14,644 nt of DNA from Proteobacteria bacterium UBA1278 (GCA_002308435.1 DBUY01000076.1:35934-50577), one strand, 5' to 3'. Positions 6,430 through 13,881 are shown, numbered from the stretch's first letter. Made by a program: numbers and translations. The notes: generated by a model not told the origin, from the letters alone.

Positions 6430-7932
6430 TTAATAGGCTTTTGAAATGAGTGCAAGTCGGCCCTTAGCTGATGGATTAAAGAGTGCCTGGCCTTGTTGTG
6501 GTTGGTCAAATATTTCTGGATCTGGGTAACACCGTATACTGACTTTGTACTGCTCCTGGAGTCTGTTTTCTCTGGCATCATCATCGCTCCAGTAAATCAA
6601 CGCTGGAGACGGGTTGCTCTTGCTAAAATGCTGATCCAAAGCTGATTCTGTTAAGATGATAGGGCATTCAGATGGGCTTAGTCGCTTGTTTGCTTGTGCG
6701 AATAAATCCGTATGCATCTTTTCAAGCCATGTTGTTACCTGATCAATAAATGTTTCCTTTGCGATATATTCTTTTTTGTGGCCTGGAGATACTCTCAGTG
6801 AATAGCAGACTTGATCATTATGATGTTCTTTCATGCCAATCTCACAGCGGATTGGTACGCCTTTTTTTACCCAATGCCACTTTTTTTCACTGGGCTTTCT
6901 GTCTTTTGTATCGATCATAACACGCAGTTTTTCATGGTGGTAGTGTGCTTTTTCGAGCGCCTCCTGAATTGCCTTACAATAATCGAGTAACTGTTTTCGA
7001 TCTGCCTCATCTCGTATGATTGGGATAATCACGATGTGGTACGGAGTTATCCTCGGTGGACAGATTAACCCGTCATCGTCAGCATGTGTCATGATTAAGC
7101 CGCCAATCAGACGCGTGGTGACGCCCCAGGATGTGGTATGGACGTATTGACGTTGTTCATCAGCGTCTTGAAATTGAATCTCGCAACTTTTTGCGAATGT
7201 TTGTCCAAGATAATGTGAGGTTCCCATTTGAAGTGCTTTTTTGTCTTGCATGATACCTTCTATTGTGTAGGTCTCAACAGCACCAGGAAACTTTTCATTT
7301 TTGGATTTTTGACCGGTGATAATCGGTATCGCTAACCTATCTTCACAAAAATCTTTGTAACATGCCAGCATCTCACGGGTATGATCATGTGCTTCTTCTT
7401 CGCTTGCATGCGCAGTATGTCCCTCTTGCCATAAAAACTCTGATGTCCGTAGAAACATTCTCGTGCGCATTTCCCATCGCATGATGTTTGCCCATTGATT
7501 CATCAATAGGGGTAGGTCTCGGTGTGACTGAATACGTTGCGCGAAGACGTCTCCAATAACCATTTCGGAGGTGGGGCGTATGACCAGTGGCTCTTCTAGC
7601 GCTGATGCAGGGACCAGTTCACCGTTGTCTCCTTTTTTTAATTTGGTATGTGTGACGACTGCACATTCTTTGGCAAACCCATCAATATGTTCAGCTTCTC
7701 TTTCAATGTGGCTTAATGGAATGAGTAGAGGGCAATAGATGTTTTCATGCCCTTTGCGCTTGATTTCGTCGTCTAGAATTCGTTGTATTCTTTCCCAGAT
7801 TGCATATCCCCAAGGATTTATAATCATGCAACCGCGCACTGGAGAGACTTGCGCGAGATCTGCTGCGATGATGACTTCTTGGTACCACTGAGGGTAGTCT
7901 GTTGCTCTAGTTGGTTGAATGGCGGTTCGCAT
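6430..7932 (-). CDS. proS: Prolyl-tRNA synthetase, archaeal/eukaryotic (short) type
   Basis: Class IIa enzyme that charges tRNA-Pro in the cytoplasm. With the ATG at 7932 it has 500 residues, against about 570 for the usual gammaproteobacterial form. Visible motifs are RPTSE (119-123), motif 2 with RTSEFLWQEGHTAH (162-175) and motif 3 with GVTTRLIGGLIMTHADDDG (270-288). A GPGH-like anticodon-binding region (about 295-400) and a final domain ending in KAY follow. Motif 2 runs directly to motif 3 with no INS editing insertion, and the terminal Tyr is typical of the archaeal/eukaryotic type. An in-frame ATG at 7968 would add 12 residues (MVVYSHFLSQIF), but it lies in the loop of a 10-bp inverted repeat and adds nothing conserved. 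It is probably co-transcribed with pnuC and gst. Confidence 0.93.
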   Translation of the reverse strand: MRTAIQPTRATDYPQWYQEVIIAADLAQVSPVRGCMIINPWGYAIWERIQRILDDEIKRKGHENIYCPLLIPLSHIEREAEHIDGFAKECAVVTHTKLKKGDNGELVPASALEEPLVIRPTSEMVIGDVFAQRIQSHRDLPLLMNQWANIMRWEMRTRMFLRTSEFLWQEGHTAHASEEEAHDHTREMLACYKDFCEDRLAIPIITGQKSKNEKFPGAVETYTIEGIMQDKKALQMGTSHYLGQTFAKSCEIQFQDADEQRQYVHTTSWGVTTRLIGGLIMTHADDDGLICPPRITPYHIVIIPIIRDEADRKQLLDYCKAIQEALEKAHYHHEKLRVMIDTKDRKPSEKKWHWVKKGVPIRCEIGMKEHHNDQVCYSLRVSPGHKKEYIAKETFIDQVTTWLEKMHTDLFAQANKRLSPSECPIILTESALDQHFSKSNPSPALIYWSDDDARENRLQEQYKVSIRCYPDPEIFDQPQQGQALFNPSAKGRLALISKAY

Positions 7933-7953
7933 GAATATTTGACTGAGGAAATG

Positions 7954-7986
7954 TGAATAAACTACCATATATCGCCAGTTTATTCA
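7954..7986 (-). promoter_or_regulatory. 10-bp perfect inverted repeat upstream of proS
   Basis: TGAATAAACT (7954-7963 on the plus strand) and AGTTTATTCA (7977-7986) are perfectly complementary around a 13-base spacer. On the minus strand a weak promoter candidate, TTGAAT (7982-7987) with TAGTTT (7959-7964) and 17-base spacing, coincides with the two arms. It could be an operator, an mRNA hairpin, or both. There is no T-run after it, so it is not a standard terminator for pnuC. Confidence 0.45.
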
Positions 7987-8008
7987 AGATGACGTCCATA
8001 GTGGTTGA

Positions 8009-8596
8009 TCAAGTGATCCAGTGTGCGTTGAAGACAGGTGTGGCAGATAGCCTCTGATTGTATTTGCTATTTGTATTATGTTGCCACTTCTGGTTTCCAA
8101 ATAATGCGATGGGTATGTAGAGAAAGGTGACGATTGCGCTTAGGTAGAGTGATTGATCGATAAATAACCTAATCAAAAGAATATCGTATATAATCCACAC
8201 AATCCAACATGCTTTCTTTCTATTGGCAGCAAATAAATATGCAGAAAGGTTTAAAACACTTAGCACAACTTGATTACTGATTGTCGATAGCCATATTTTT
8301 TGGATCAAAAAGCCGATTAGACAGACGCTAATTAATCCAATATATAGCCATTTTGGGGAGATTTCTGCTTGTTTTTGTTCACCTGGGGTCGATTTCCAAC
8401 GCAGCCAGGCATAAATGCTTAAAACCAATGTGATACATTTACTTGATGCTAAAATATGAAGCGCTAGCGAATTAAGGATGATTATTTTAAGTACGGCGCC
8501 GCATATACTGAGTAGCCATGCACTACGCATCTTGTTGGCTAGCATGAAGCAGCTGGTGAGACGAATTGCTGTTAACGCGATATCTGTAATCATCAT
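8009..8596 (-). CDS. pnuC: PnuC-family nicotinamide riboside transporter
   Basis: Inner-membrane facilitator of the PnuC (NMN_transporter) family, which takes up nicotinamide riboside for NAD synthesis. It has 195 residues, slightly short for the family, with about seven hydrophobic segments. Diagnostic features are the end of the central helix, SIYAWLRW (60-67, WxxW), and the late helix with WIVWIIYD (131-138, W131, W134, D138) followed by LYLSAIVTFLYIPIALFG, a pattern typical of PnuC substrate-site helices. The polar C-terminal tail (about 170-195) is not conserved. Related thiamine or riboflavin transporters of the same fold (PnuT, PnuX) cannot be excluded. It has its own promoter within the end of icmF and lies 76 bases before the proS start. 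Confidence 0.82.
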   Translation of the reverse strand: MMITDIALTAIRLTSCFMLANKMRSAWLLSICGAVLKIIILNSLALHILASSKCITLVLSIYAWLRWKSTPGEQKQAEISPKWLYIGLISVCLIGFLIQKIWLSTISNQVVLSVLNLSAYLFAANRKKACWIVWIIYDILLIRLFIDQSLYLSAIVTFLYIPIALFGNQKWQHNTNSKYNQRLSATPVFNAHWIT

Positions 8597-8619
8597 TTAA
8601 ATCGTCGACTAGATTGCTT

Positions 8620-8649
8620 ATTATAACATGATTCGTTGTATGTACTCAA
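8620..8649 (-). promoter_or_regulatory. Probable promoter of the pnuC-proS-gst set
   Basis: On the minus strand TTGAGT (8644-8649) and a perfect TATAAT (8620-8625) preceded by TGT (extended -10) are 18 bases apart. The -35 hexamer overlaps the icmF stop codon (8646-8648). The pnuC ATG is at 8596. Confidence 0.6.
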
Positions 8650-11600
8650 TTTTTGGTAATCGCGATGTCTTCGGGTACTTGAAAAAAACTATTCAATGAT
8701 GCTGATAATGGGTGCATATTGGCTTGCGTCTCAAACTCAAGCTCGACTGGATATGCTGTGTGTTTGACGTTGATGATACGGCTTTTTTTATTATTATTAG
8801 CATGACTATGCTTCATCAAGAATTTAATCATCCCCCATTCGCCTTCTTCTTCAACTAATTGAACGCGTTGTCCACTTTTAAGCACGATGGCTAAGCCGAA
8901 CCTTTCCTTTGCGTGAGGCCATTTTACATGAACTGGGCTTGTCTGGCCCGGTTTGATTTGTTGTCGTGCATGATCTTGGGTGATTTCAATTGCCTGTACT
9001 TGATCGCTCGCGTGACGGTATCGAAGCACGCCTTCAAACCATAGTGTAGGGGTATTGTTGGGATAAAACATTTTTTGAATAATTGTTGTTCCCATGATAA
9101 AAGATGGGATATTCGGATTAAATGGTAATGATTTACCGTGTAGTTTTTTCCACTGATGCCCATTTTCTTTGTGTGTATCTATGAGAGGATGTAGATATTT
9201 CAGGTGAAAGCCATTCATAATGCCCTGGTTATTGAAGAAATCATTGAATGTTTCGAGTGGTACGCTTCTCTCTGCATGGATAGCAAATGGGAAATTTGCT
9301 TGTAGTTCCTCTTTATAGGGCGTGTGGATGGTGTGTTTCCATGTCTCGTTGAGTAGTTTTGAAACAGAGTTTATGATGCATTCTTCAAGAGATTGTATCG
9401 TATGCTGAGAAATTTGATCTAACTCACGGTAAGCTCGAGGCCATGTCTTATCACTCTTATCCGTTGATAGCAGTTGTTCAAGTAACTGCAATGCTGCCAT
9501 GTCAGCGTTCCGACTTTGGTTAATCTCTTGGGTTAGTTGCGTGACCTTGGTGAGCACTTTCTTATATACTTTCTCGTCGAATCTCTGGAGTTGTGATAAT
9601 AGATGATCATAATCATGCTTAGTGTCAGCATCGAATGTATTTGATTGCGGTTTAATTGAAATCAGTTCTTTCTGGGCCTGTTGCATACTACTTGCTATGA
9701 GATTGGTATTTTTAGAGAGGTAATCTACTTTTTTTTGCAGGGTTAGTATGTTGTCGTTTTGTAATTGTGTGGACATCGCTTTTCTGTATATTGTCGCAAT
9801 CTGTCCAAATGCTTCTCTTTGTATGTTCTGCTGCACAGTTTTTACACAATTCACTGGGGAAAAATTGGGAATTGGCGCGATTGTATGGATGCGATTAAGT
9901 GCTTGGCATGCTTGTTGACTCATTCCGTCAGCTTCTTGAATCTGTTTTAGCGCATCATACTGATAGAATTCCTTATTAATGGATTCGATAACTGTTTTAT
10001 TAATAGGTAGATTCGGGCTGATGACTATTTGTTTCTGTATTTTCTTGATCAAGTAGCCGACTTCCTCAAGCTGGTCGCTGTTGAGGGGGAGTATTTGTGA
10101 GTCAGTTATTTTACTCATCAATGTTATGATAGCTGCTGGTTCTGCAACCAGTATTTTGACAATATTTGGTGTCAACGTAGATGATTTTTGAAGACTAAGT
10201 AACCCAAGTGCTTGCTTTTGGCAGTTTGGCTGACGCAATAGATCACATTGATTGATGTCAGCATCCAGTGTCTGCTTAACAATGTCCCATACGCGGTTGA
10301 GCTGGTCTTGTCGTGTATTTGTTCTTTGAGCGGTGTAGGTACTTTTCTTGGTGGCGGCGAGTGCTTGTGTGCTGTTGGATTTTGTTTTTGAGTCCAGGGT
10401 AGTCGGCCTATTCTGTGACGGTTGTAATGGGACAGTAGATGGTTGATTGAACTCTTGTATATTGGATTTACCGGTCTTGGTCCCCTGGAAGAAATAACTG
10501 GTAGACTCTTGTAAAGGGCGAACTACAGTTTGGTTTAGTGATATATTGCTTGTGCTCCAGGATAGTAGAATAATGCCGAGTAAGACGATTTGTTGAAGCT
10601 TTTTACTCGGTTGCCAAATGGTGTGTTGATCAATTGTCGCGAGAAGTTGCTTATTGAAATAGCTTTGTTTTTGAGATTTATAAAATTGACTGATGTGGTT
10701 GTGATCTGGGGTCTCTTGTTGATTGCGCTCTGTATGTGACGTGAAAAACATACCGGCAATCGGGTTCTTGACACAGGTTTTGAGGCTGTAGAGAATTTGA
10801 ATAATTTTTGGTTTTAATGATTTGAAGTTCTCATGAAAACTATGCATTTTCTCAACATCACTGTGGTCACCAAGTGCGACTCGTTCTAACTGAAAAATAA
10901 GATATGCTTCAATATCATTGGCTACTCGGTCTAACTCAAGTTGTATATCAGCCTTCTGTTGCATTTTTGGGGGTATAGTGAATCCAAGTGGACGATTAAT
11001 ATCTTCTTTATCAATACTCTTGAAAAACTCATGAAAGCCAGATAGATGGTCTAATCCAGTAATAATGAAAAACAGTGGGGCAGTGCTGGTGCTTTGTGTT
11101 AAATTTTCAATTTGTGCGCGTAGTGCAGCGATACTTTGAGTTGGGTGGGATTTTTTTTCATTGAGAATACTTTGTATTGATAGGACAACAACTAAACCAT
11201 TAAACCCAGTTGCACAATGATTCCATTTGTGTAGATTGAGCACATTACGCCAATAGTTCGTCTGTAGTTGTTTGGTGTCGTTATTGACGGGCATTAAACA
11301 TGTAGTTTCTAGTAACGTGTGTTGTTTATATGACCAGATGGAGTGTGTGACTAGGCCCTTATCTTGATATTCAAAACTAGATTGCCGCTCAGATGATCCT
11401 GCATTGATAAGCATCTGAGACTTTCCCCCGTGCTTATTTCCAATGACTAAGAAAGTTTTTCGTTGAAATATGTTTTTATAGCGCTCGTGCCAGTGACCAG
11501 TGAGATTGTTTTGAAGTCTAGTTTGTGTATGTAGTGCCCACAGATAATAGGTGTTATGTTGATTTAAAACTGAGGATAAGCTATGAGTCAGTCTCCTGGT

Positions 11601-11759
11601 CACCCAAATGACTATACAGATGGATGCGATGACGGTTTCAGACCGTTCTCTTGCAGCGCCGAGATGAGTGATCAACGGGATGAGTGTTGCTAGTCCAAGG
11701 CACAAAATCGTAGCGTTTGCGCCGTGGACTTTGACAGACTTCAGTTTATCTTCCAGCAT
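8646..11759 (-). CDS. icmF: IcmF/TssM-family secretion system inner-membrane protein
   Basis: Large membrane protein that with DotU/TssL forms the stabilising complex of type IVB (Dot/Icm) or the membrane complex of type VI secretion. It has 1037 residues from the ATG at 11759. Two N-terminal membrane helices (about 14-32 and 42-56) precede a cytoplasmic P-loop domain with Walker A GNKHGGKS (107-114) and the IcmF hallmarks GLDHLSGFHEFF (235-246) and AGMFFTSH (335-342). A third membrane helix (about 388-405) leads to a long periplasmic part ending with the typical C-terminal module (EGEWGMIKFL, later SFFQVPEDI). The Lys of the family's TKxD-like motif is replaced (ITGLD). A longer reading from TTG at 11822 overlaps dotU. 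The ATG used here is 4 bases after the dotU stop and fits coupling. Confidence 0.9.
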   Translation of the reverse strand: MLEDKLKSVKVHGANATILCLGLATLIPLITHLGAARERSETVIASICIVIWVTRRLTHSLSSVLNQHNTYYLWALHTQTRLQNNLTGHWHERYKNIFQRKTFLVIGNKHGGKSQMLINAGSSERQSSFEYQDKGLVTHSIWSYKQHTLLETTCLMPVNNDTKQLQTNYWRNVLNLHKWNHCATGFNGLVVVLSIQSILNEKKSHPTQSIAALRAQIENLTQSTSTAPLFFIITGLDHLSGFHEFFKSIDKEDINRPLGFTIPPKMQQKADIQLELDRVANDIEAYLIFQLERVALGDHSDVEKMHSFHENFKSLKPKIIQILYSLKTCVKNPIAGMFFTSHTERNQQETPDHNHISQFYKSQKQSYFNKQLLATIDQHTIWQPSKKLQQIVLLGIILLSWSTSNISLNQTVVRPLQESTSYFFQGTKTGKSNIQEFNQPSTVPLQPSQNRPTTLDSKTKSNSTQALAATKKSTYTAQRTNTRQDQLNRVWDIVKQTLDADINQCDLLRQPNCQKQALGLLSLQKSSTLTPNIVKILVAEPAAIITLMSKITDSQILPLNSDQLEEVGYLIKKIQKQIVISPNLPINKTVIESINKEFYQYDALKQIQEADGMSQQACQALNRIHTIAPIPNFSPVNCVKTVQQNIQREAFGQIATIYRKAMSTQLQNDNILTLQKKVDYLSKNTNLIASSMQQAQKELISIKPQSNTFDADTKHDYDHLLSQLQRFDEKVYKKVLTKVTQLTQEINQSRNADMAALQLLEQLLSTDKSDKTWPRAYRELDQISQHTIQSLEECIINSVSKLLNETWKHTIHTPYKEELQANFPFAIHAERSVPLETFNDFFNNQGIMNGFHLKYLHPLIDTHKENGHQWKKLHGKSLPFNPNIPSFIMGTTIIQKMFYPNNTPTLWFEGVLRYRHASDQVQAIEITQDHARQQIKPGQTSPVHVKWPHAKERFGLAIVLKSGQRVQLVEEEGEWGMIKFLMKHSHANNNKKSRIINVKHTAYPVELEFETQANMHPLSASLNSFFQVPEDIAITKN

Positions 11760-11763
11760 TGGA

Positions 11764-12429
11764 TTACGCGGTACACGCTCCGAGCAGACTGTATGGGAAT
11801 AGTTTAGCAAGAATAATCCCAAAGGTCATGCCCAGTGCCAGATAACTCGCATAATGGGTAGATATTTGTTTCTCTTCGCCAATGAACAGTTTCTTGGCTA
11901 TTTTTGAATAACTAGGCTTACACTCTATGCGATAATGATGATTTGCTACAAGATGAAACACGTTCGCCTGCGATTGCATGAGCTCGCTTGATAGACGGTC
12001 GATCGGATGGATCATCAGATAATGAAGGACACAAATCGGCTTTTTCTGATTTGTGAGGTTGAGTACTGCAATACTCGTATTGATATGATGAAAGTGACGT
12101 TTGGCTCGTGCATTGCGTTGAAGTGGGTTATCCGACTCGTTAATTTGCAGCTCTAACCATTGTTGCATTGATAATTTCAGTGACTTTGCGGTTTGCGTAT
12201 TTGCGATCTCAATATCTACCGTGTGCTGCCACTTTCTGAAAAGTTGTTGAAGTTGTTGTTGAGTCGCTATGGATCGATGCTTTAGAAAACGCAAAGTATG
12301 GGAAATGACTGTGAGTGTACATGATCTGAGATCTTGGTTTTCAAAGCCCAGGTGACTCGAGTTTTTCATCAAAATGTTGTTAGATGTCGCAGTTTTTTCT
12401 ATTGAAATATGTTCTATTGGATTGTGCAT
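11764..12429 (-). CDS. dotU: DotU/IcmH (TssL)-family secretion protein
   Basis: Partner of IcmF in type IVB or type VI secretion membrane complexes. The 221 residues have the family layout: a mostly helical cytoplasmic N-terminal body (about 30-185) and one membrane helix near the C-terminus (about 192-214, YASYLALGMTFGIILAKLF) followed by a very short periplasmic end. The usual N-terminal NPLL-type motif is not clear, and conservation is low, so the call rests on size, topology and the immediate position upstream of icmF, an order common to Dot/Icm and T6SS loci. The ATG at 12429 has only a weak ribosome site. The stop codon is 4 bases before the icmF ATG. No other Dot/Icm or T6SS gene is in the window, so the system type remains open. 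Confidence 0.72.
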   Translation of the reverse strand: MHNPIEHISIEKTATSNNILMKNSSHLGFENQDLRSCTLTVISHTLRFLKHRSIATQQQLQQLFRKWQHTVDIEIANTQTAKSLKLSMQQWLELQINESDNPLQRNARAKRHFHHINTSIAVLNLTNQKKPICVLHYLMIHPIDRLSSELMQSQANVFHLVANHHYRIECKPSYSKIAKKLFIGEEKQISTHYASYLALGMTFGIILAKLFPYSLLGACTA

Positions 12430-12448
12430 TGTTTCTATCTTTCATTTA

Positions 12449-12477
12449 AAATTTTACATAGCTTACCTGAAATTTTA
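12449..12477 (-). repeat. Two-copy direct repeat upstream of dotU
   Basis: TAAAATTT (minus strand) occurs at 12470-12477 and again at 12449-12456, 21 bases apart start to start, or two turns of the helix on the same face. It sits 20-48 bases before the dotU ATG. It could be a tandem regulator site or chance in AT-rich DNA. Confidence 0.35.
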
Positions 12478-12544
12478 GCCATGTGGAATGGTGCGACAGC
12501 ACTATTTTCTTAAGTCTATCATCCAATGAGACTTTAATTTATAT

Positions 12545-12580
12545 ATTATAAAAAATGTATTAATTCATATACATGTATAT
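12545..12580 (-). promoter_or_regulatory. Perfect -10 with a 14-bp palindrome over the -35 region, upstream of dotU
   Basis: On the minus strand a perfect TATAAT (12545-12550) lies in the 198-base gap between recR and dotU. The -35 position 17 bases upstream (12568-12573) reads TGTATA, a weak hexamer. It falls inside the perfect palindrome ATATACATGTATAT (12567-12580), which would be centred near -36. This placement suits a dimeric regulator. The leader to the dotU ATG would be about 110 bases. No clear terminator for recR is seen in the gap. Confidence 0.4.
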
Positions 12581-12627
12581 AATTTGTGCAAAATCAATTG
12601 CTTCAAATGTGGTGGGATTGATGAGTG

Positions 12628-13230
12628 CTATGTTGCCACTTCTTTTCGTTCTTGCAATGCATGGAACAAGGTGTTCGTATTTAAAAACTCAAGCTCAGTA
12701 CCAATTGGGATTCCAGCAGCCAGACGCGTGACCTTAATTTGATCTGGTAAGTGGCTCACAATATAATGTGCCGTTGTTTCCCCCTCTATCGTTGCATTGG
12801 TAGCGAGTATGATTTCATCAATTGGCTCGCTGTGTATGCGTGACAAGAGTGTTGGAATGTTGAGCTCTTCAGGACCTATTTGATCGATGGGGGAGAGATG
12901 TCCAGATAATACAAAGTAGACTCCTTGGAATCCACCAGTCTGTTCAATTGAGATTAAATCAGACAGCGTTTCAACAATGCACAAAACATGTTGATTACGT
13001 GTGCTATCGGTACATATTTTGCAGGGATTTGCGTCTGCAAAATTTTTGCATCGATCACAGGTTACAATATTGTCAATACATGCTTTTAGTCCATCAGCCA
13101 GCGCGATAGCTTGAGACTGCTTGTATTGTAATATATGAAGCGCCATCCGCTGGGCAGACTTTGGTCCAACGCCAGGTAGTATCGTCAATTTCTCGATGAG
13201 GTTTTTAAGAACACTCGGTAGTATGTTCAT
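12628..13230 (-). CDS. recR: Recombination mediator protein RecR
   Basis: Part of the RecFOR pathway. RecR with RecO loads RecA onto single-stranded DNA at gaps. The 200 residues match the family length. Features in order are a helix-hairpin-helix with LPGVGPKSAQRMALHIL (18-34), a four-cysteine zinc finger (C58, C61, C70, C73), and a Toprim domain with CIVE (84-87) and LATNATIEGE (142-151). The conserved C-terminal stretch AAGIPIGTELEF (171-182) closes the protein. The usual GGELEY here reads GTELEF, a mild change. The ATG lies 8 bases after the ybaB stop, giving the standard ybaB-recR pair. Confidence 0.96.
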   Translation of the reverse strand: MNILPSVLKNLIEKLTILPGVGPKSAQRMALHILQYKQSQAIALADGLKACIDNIVTCDRCKNFADANPCKICTDSTRNQHVLCIVETLSDLISIEQTGGFQGVYFVLSGHLSPIDQIGPEELNIPTLLSRIHSEPIDEIILATNATIEGETTAHYIVSHLPDQIKVTRLAAGIPIGTELEFLNTNTLFHALQERKEVAT

Positions 13231-13238
13231 TGTGTAGG

Positions 13239-13592
13239 CTAGGTTTTGCTATTCTCAGGTGGGTCTTGAATATTCTGGCTGATCATTTTGAACGCTTCTT
13301 GACGACGGTTCTCAATTTCCTCTACGCCCATATTAATGACAGTTTGCACATGACCGAGTAGGTCACTAGCGGCTAACTTGTTGGATGGACTATCGGGATC
13401 TAAGAATATTTTTTCAATTTTGTGCGTGCCCCGTATTTCAACTTGGATGCCATTTTTTCGGACAGTAAACACATTTTTCGTGATTTCTTCTTCCAGGTTG
13501 CCCATCGCTTTTTTGATGTAGTTCGCTTTCTCAAGTAAGCTGCTCAGAGATGGGTCTGATGTACTGCTCATGAAGGTTTCCAATTGGTTCAT
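13239..13592 (-). CDS. ybaB: YbaB/EbfC-family nucleoid-associated protein
   Basis: Small dimeric DNA-binding protein of the YbaB/EbfC family, usually encoded just upstream of recR as here. Visible family features are the first helix SSLLEKANYIKKAMGNLEEEI, the beta region TVRKNGIQVEIRGTHKIEKIFLDP and the final helix with INMGVEEIENRRQEAF. It ends early, without the Met/Gly/Pro-rich tail of the E. coli protein. Three in-frame ATGs compete: 13619, 13592 and 13571. I chose 13592 because AGGA lies 5 bases before it. The start at 13571 also has GGAA at 6 bases and gives a length closest to the family, so the true N-terminus could be there. dnaX, the usual upstream neighbour, is absent. Confidence 0.88.
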   Translation of the reverse strand: MNQLETFMSSTSDPSLSSLLEKANYIKKAMGNLEEEITKNVFTVRKNGIQVEIRGTHKIEKIFLDPDSPSNKLAASDLLGHVQTVINMGVEEIENRRQEAFKMISQNIQDPPENSKT

Positions 13593-13792
13593 CCCAATCC
13601 TAGCATAGCTATTGGTCATTGCAACTGCATGTGCAGCATCATCAGAGTGACTATTTGGATTTATGCAGAATTATTCTGATATTCCCTACATGCCTGCTGC
13701 TTACTTTGCGCTAATCTGATATCAGTCAAGCAGAAGAACGTATGCCTGAATATTGTCATTTGATGGTATCCAGCACAGGCGAGATGGTCAGA

Positions 13793-13822
13793 CTGACCAC
13801 TCGACAACTGTACTGGTATAAT
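13793..13822 (+). promoter_or_regulatory. Candidate extended -10 promoter pointing toward the porin 3' end
   Basis: TGGTATAAT (13814-13822) is a perfect extended -10. CTGACC (13793-13798) lies 18 bases upstream as a partial -35. Transcription would run antisense to the porin gene or stop at once at the hairpin at 13835-13858. Confidence 0.35.
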
Positions 13823-13824
13823 CC

Positions 13825-13858
13825 AGGCATGAACGCATGCCTAATGCGCATGCTTTTT
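13825..13858 (+). terminator. Possible rho-independent terminator (alternative hairpins plus T-run)
   Basis: Two overlapping hairpins are possible: AGGCATG-AACG-CATGCCT (13825-13842), or GCATGC (13835-13840) with GCATGC (13848-13853), the latter followed directly by five T (13854-13858). The second reads as a short plus-strand terminator. For the porin transcript on the minus strand only the first hairpin would form, and without a T-run after it. Confidence 0.3.
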
Positions 13859-13881
13859 CATCAGAAAAGATCGCGCATGTA

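Larger units (their letters stand above)
13593..13881. other. Gap between ybaB and the porin gene, rich in small dyads
   Basis: No convincing gene. It contains the palindromes CAGAAT-T-ATTCTG (13666-13678) and CTGATATCAG (13716-13725), the dyad GGTCAG-A-CTGACC, and ATGCCT in direct orientation three times (13690, 13742, 13837) and once inverted (13825-13830). A 47-codon plus-strand frame (13742-13885) has an AGAAG-like site but no recognisable product and runs through the hairpins, so I do not call it a gene. The ybaB promoter must lie here but was not clear to me. Confidence 0.4.

Noticed and set aside
7933..7968. Longer proS start at ATG 7968
   Set aside because: It adds 12 non-conserved residues and starts inside the loop of a perfect inverted repeat. 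The next ATG fits the family N-terminus (MRTAIQPTRATDYPQWYQE).
11760..11822. Upstream extension of icmF from a TTG at 11822, overlapping the end of dotU
   Set aside because: The extra 21 residues are not family-like, the start codon is a TTG, and an ATG lies 4 bases after the dotU stop with the first membrane helix at the expected distance.
12457..12467. GTAAG and GTAAA half-sites upstream of dotU as a CpxR site
   Set aside because: Spacing and one half-site differ from the known tandem GTAAA arrangement, so a named regulator cannot be supported.
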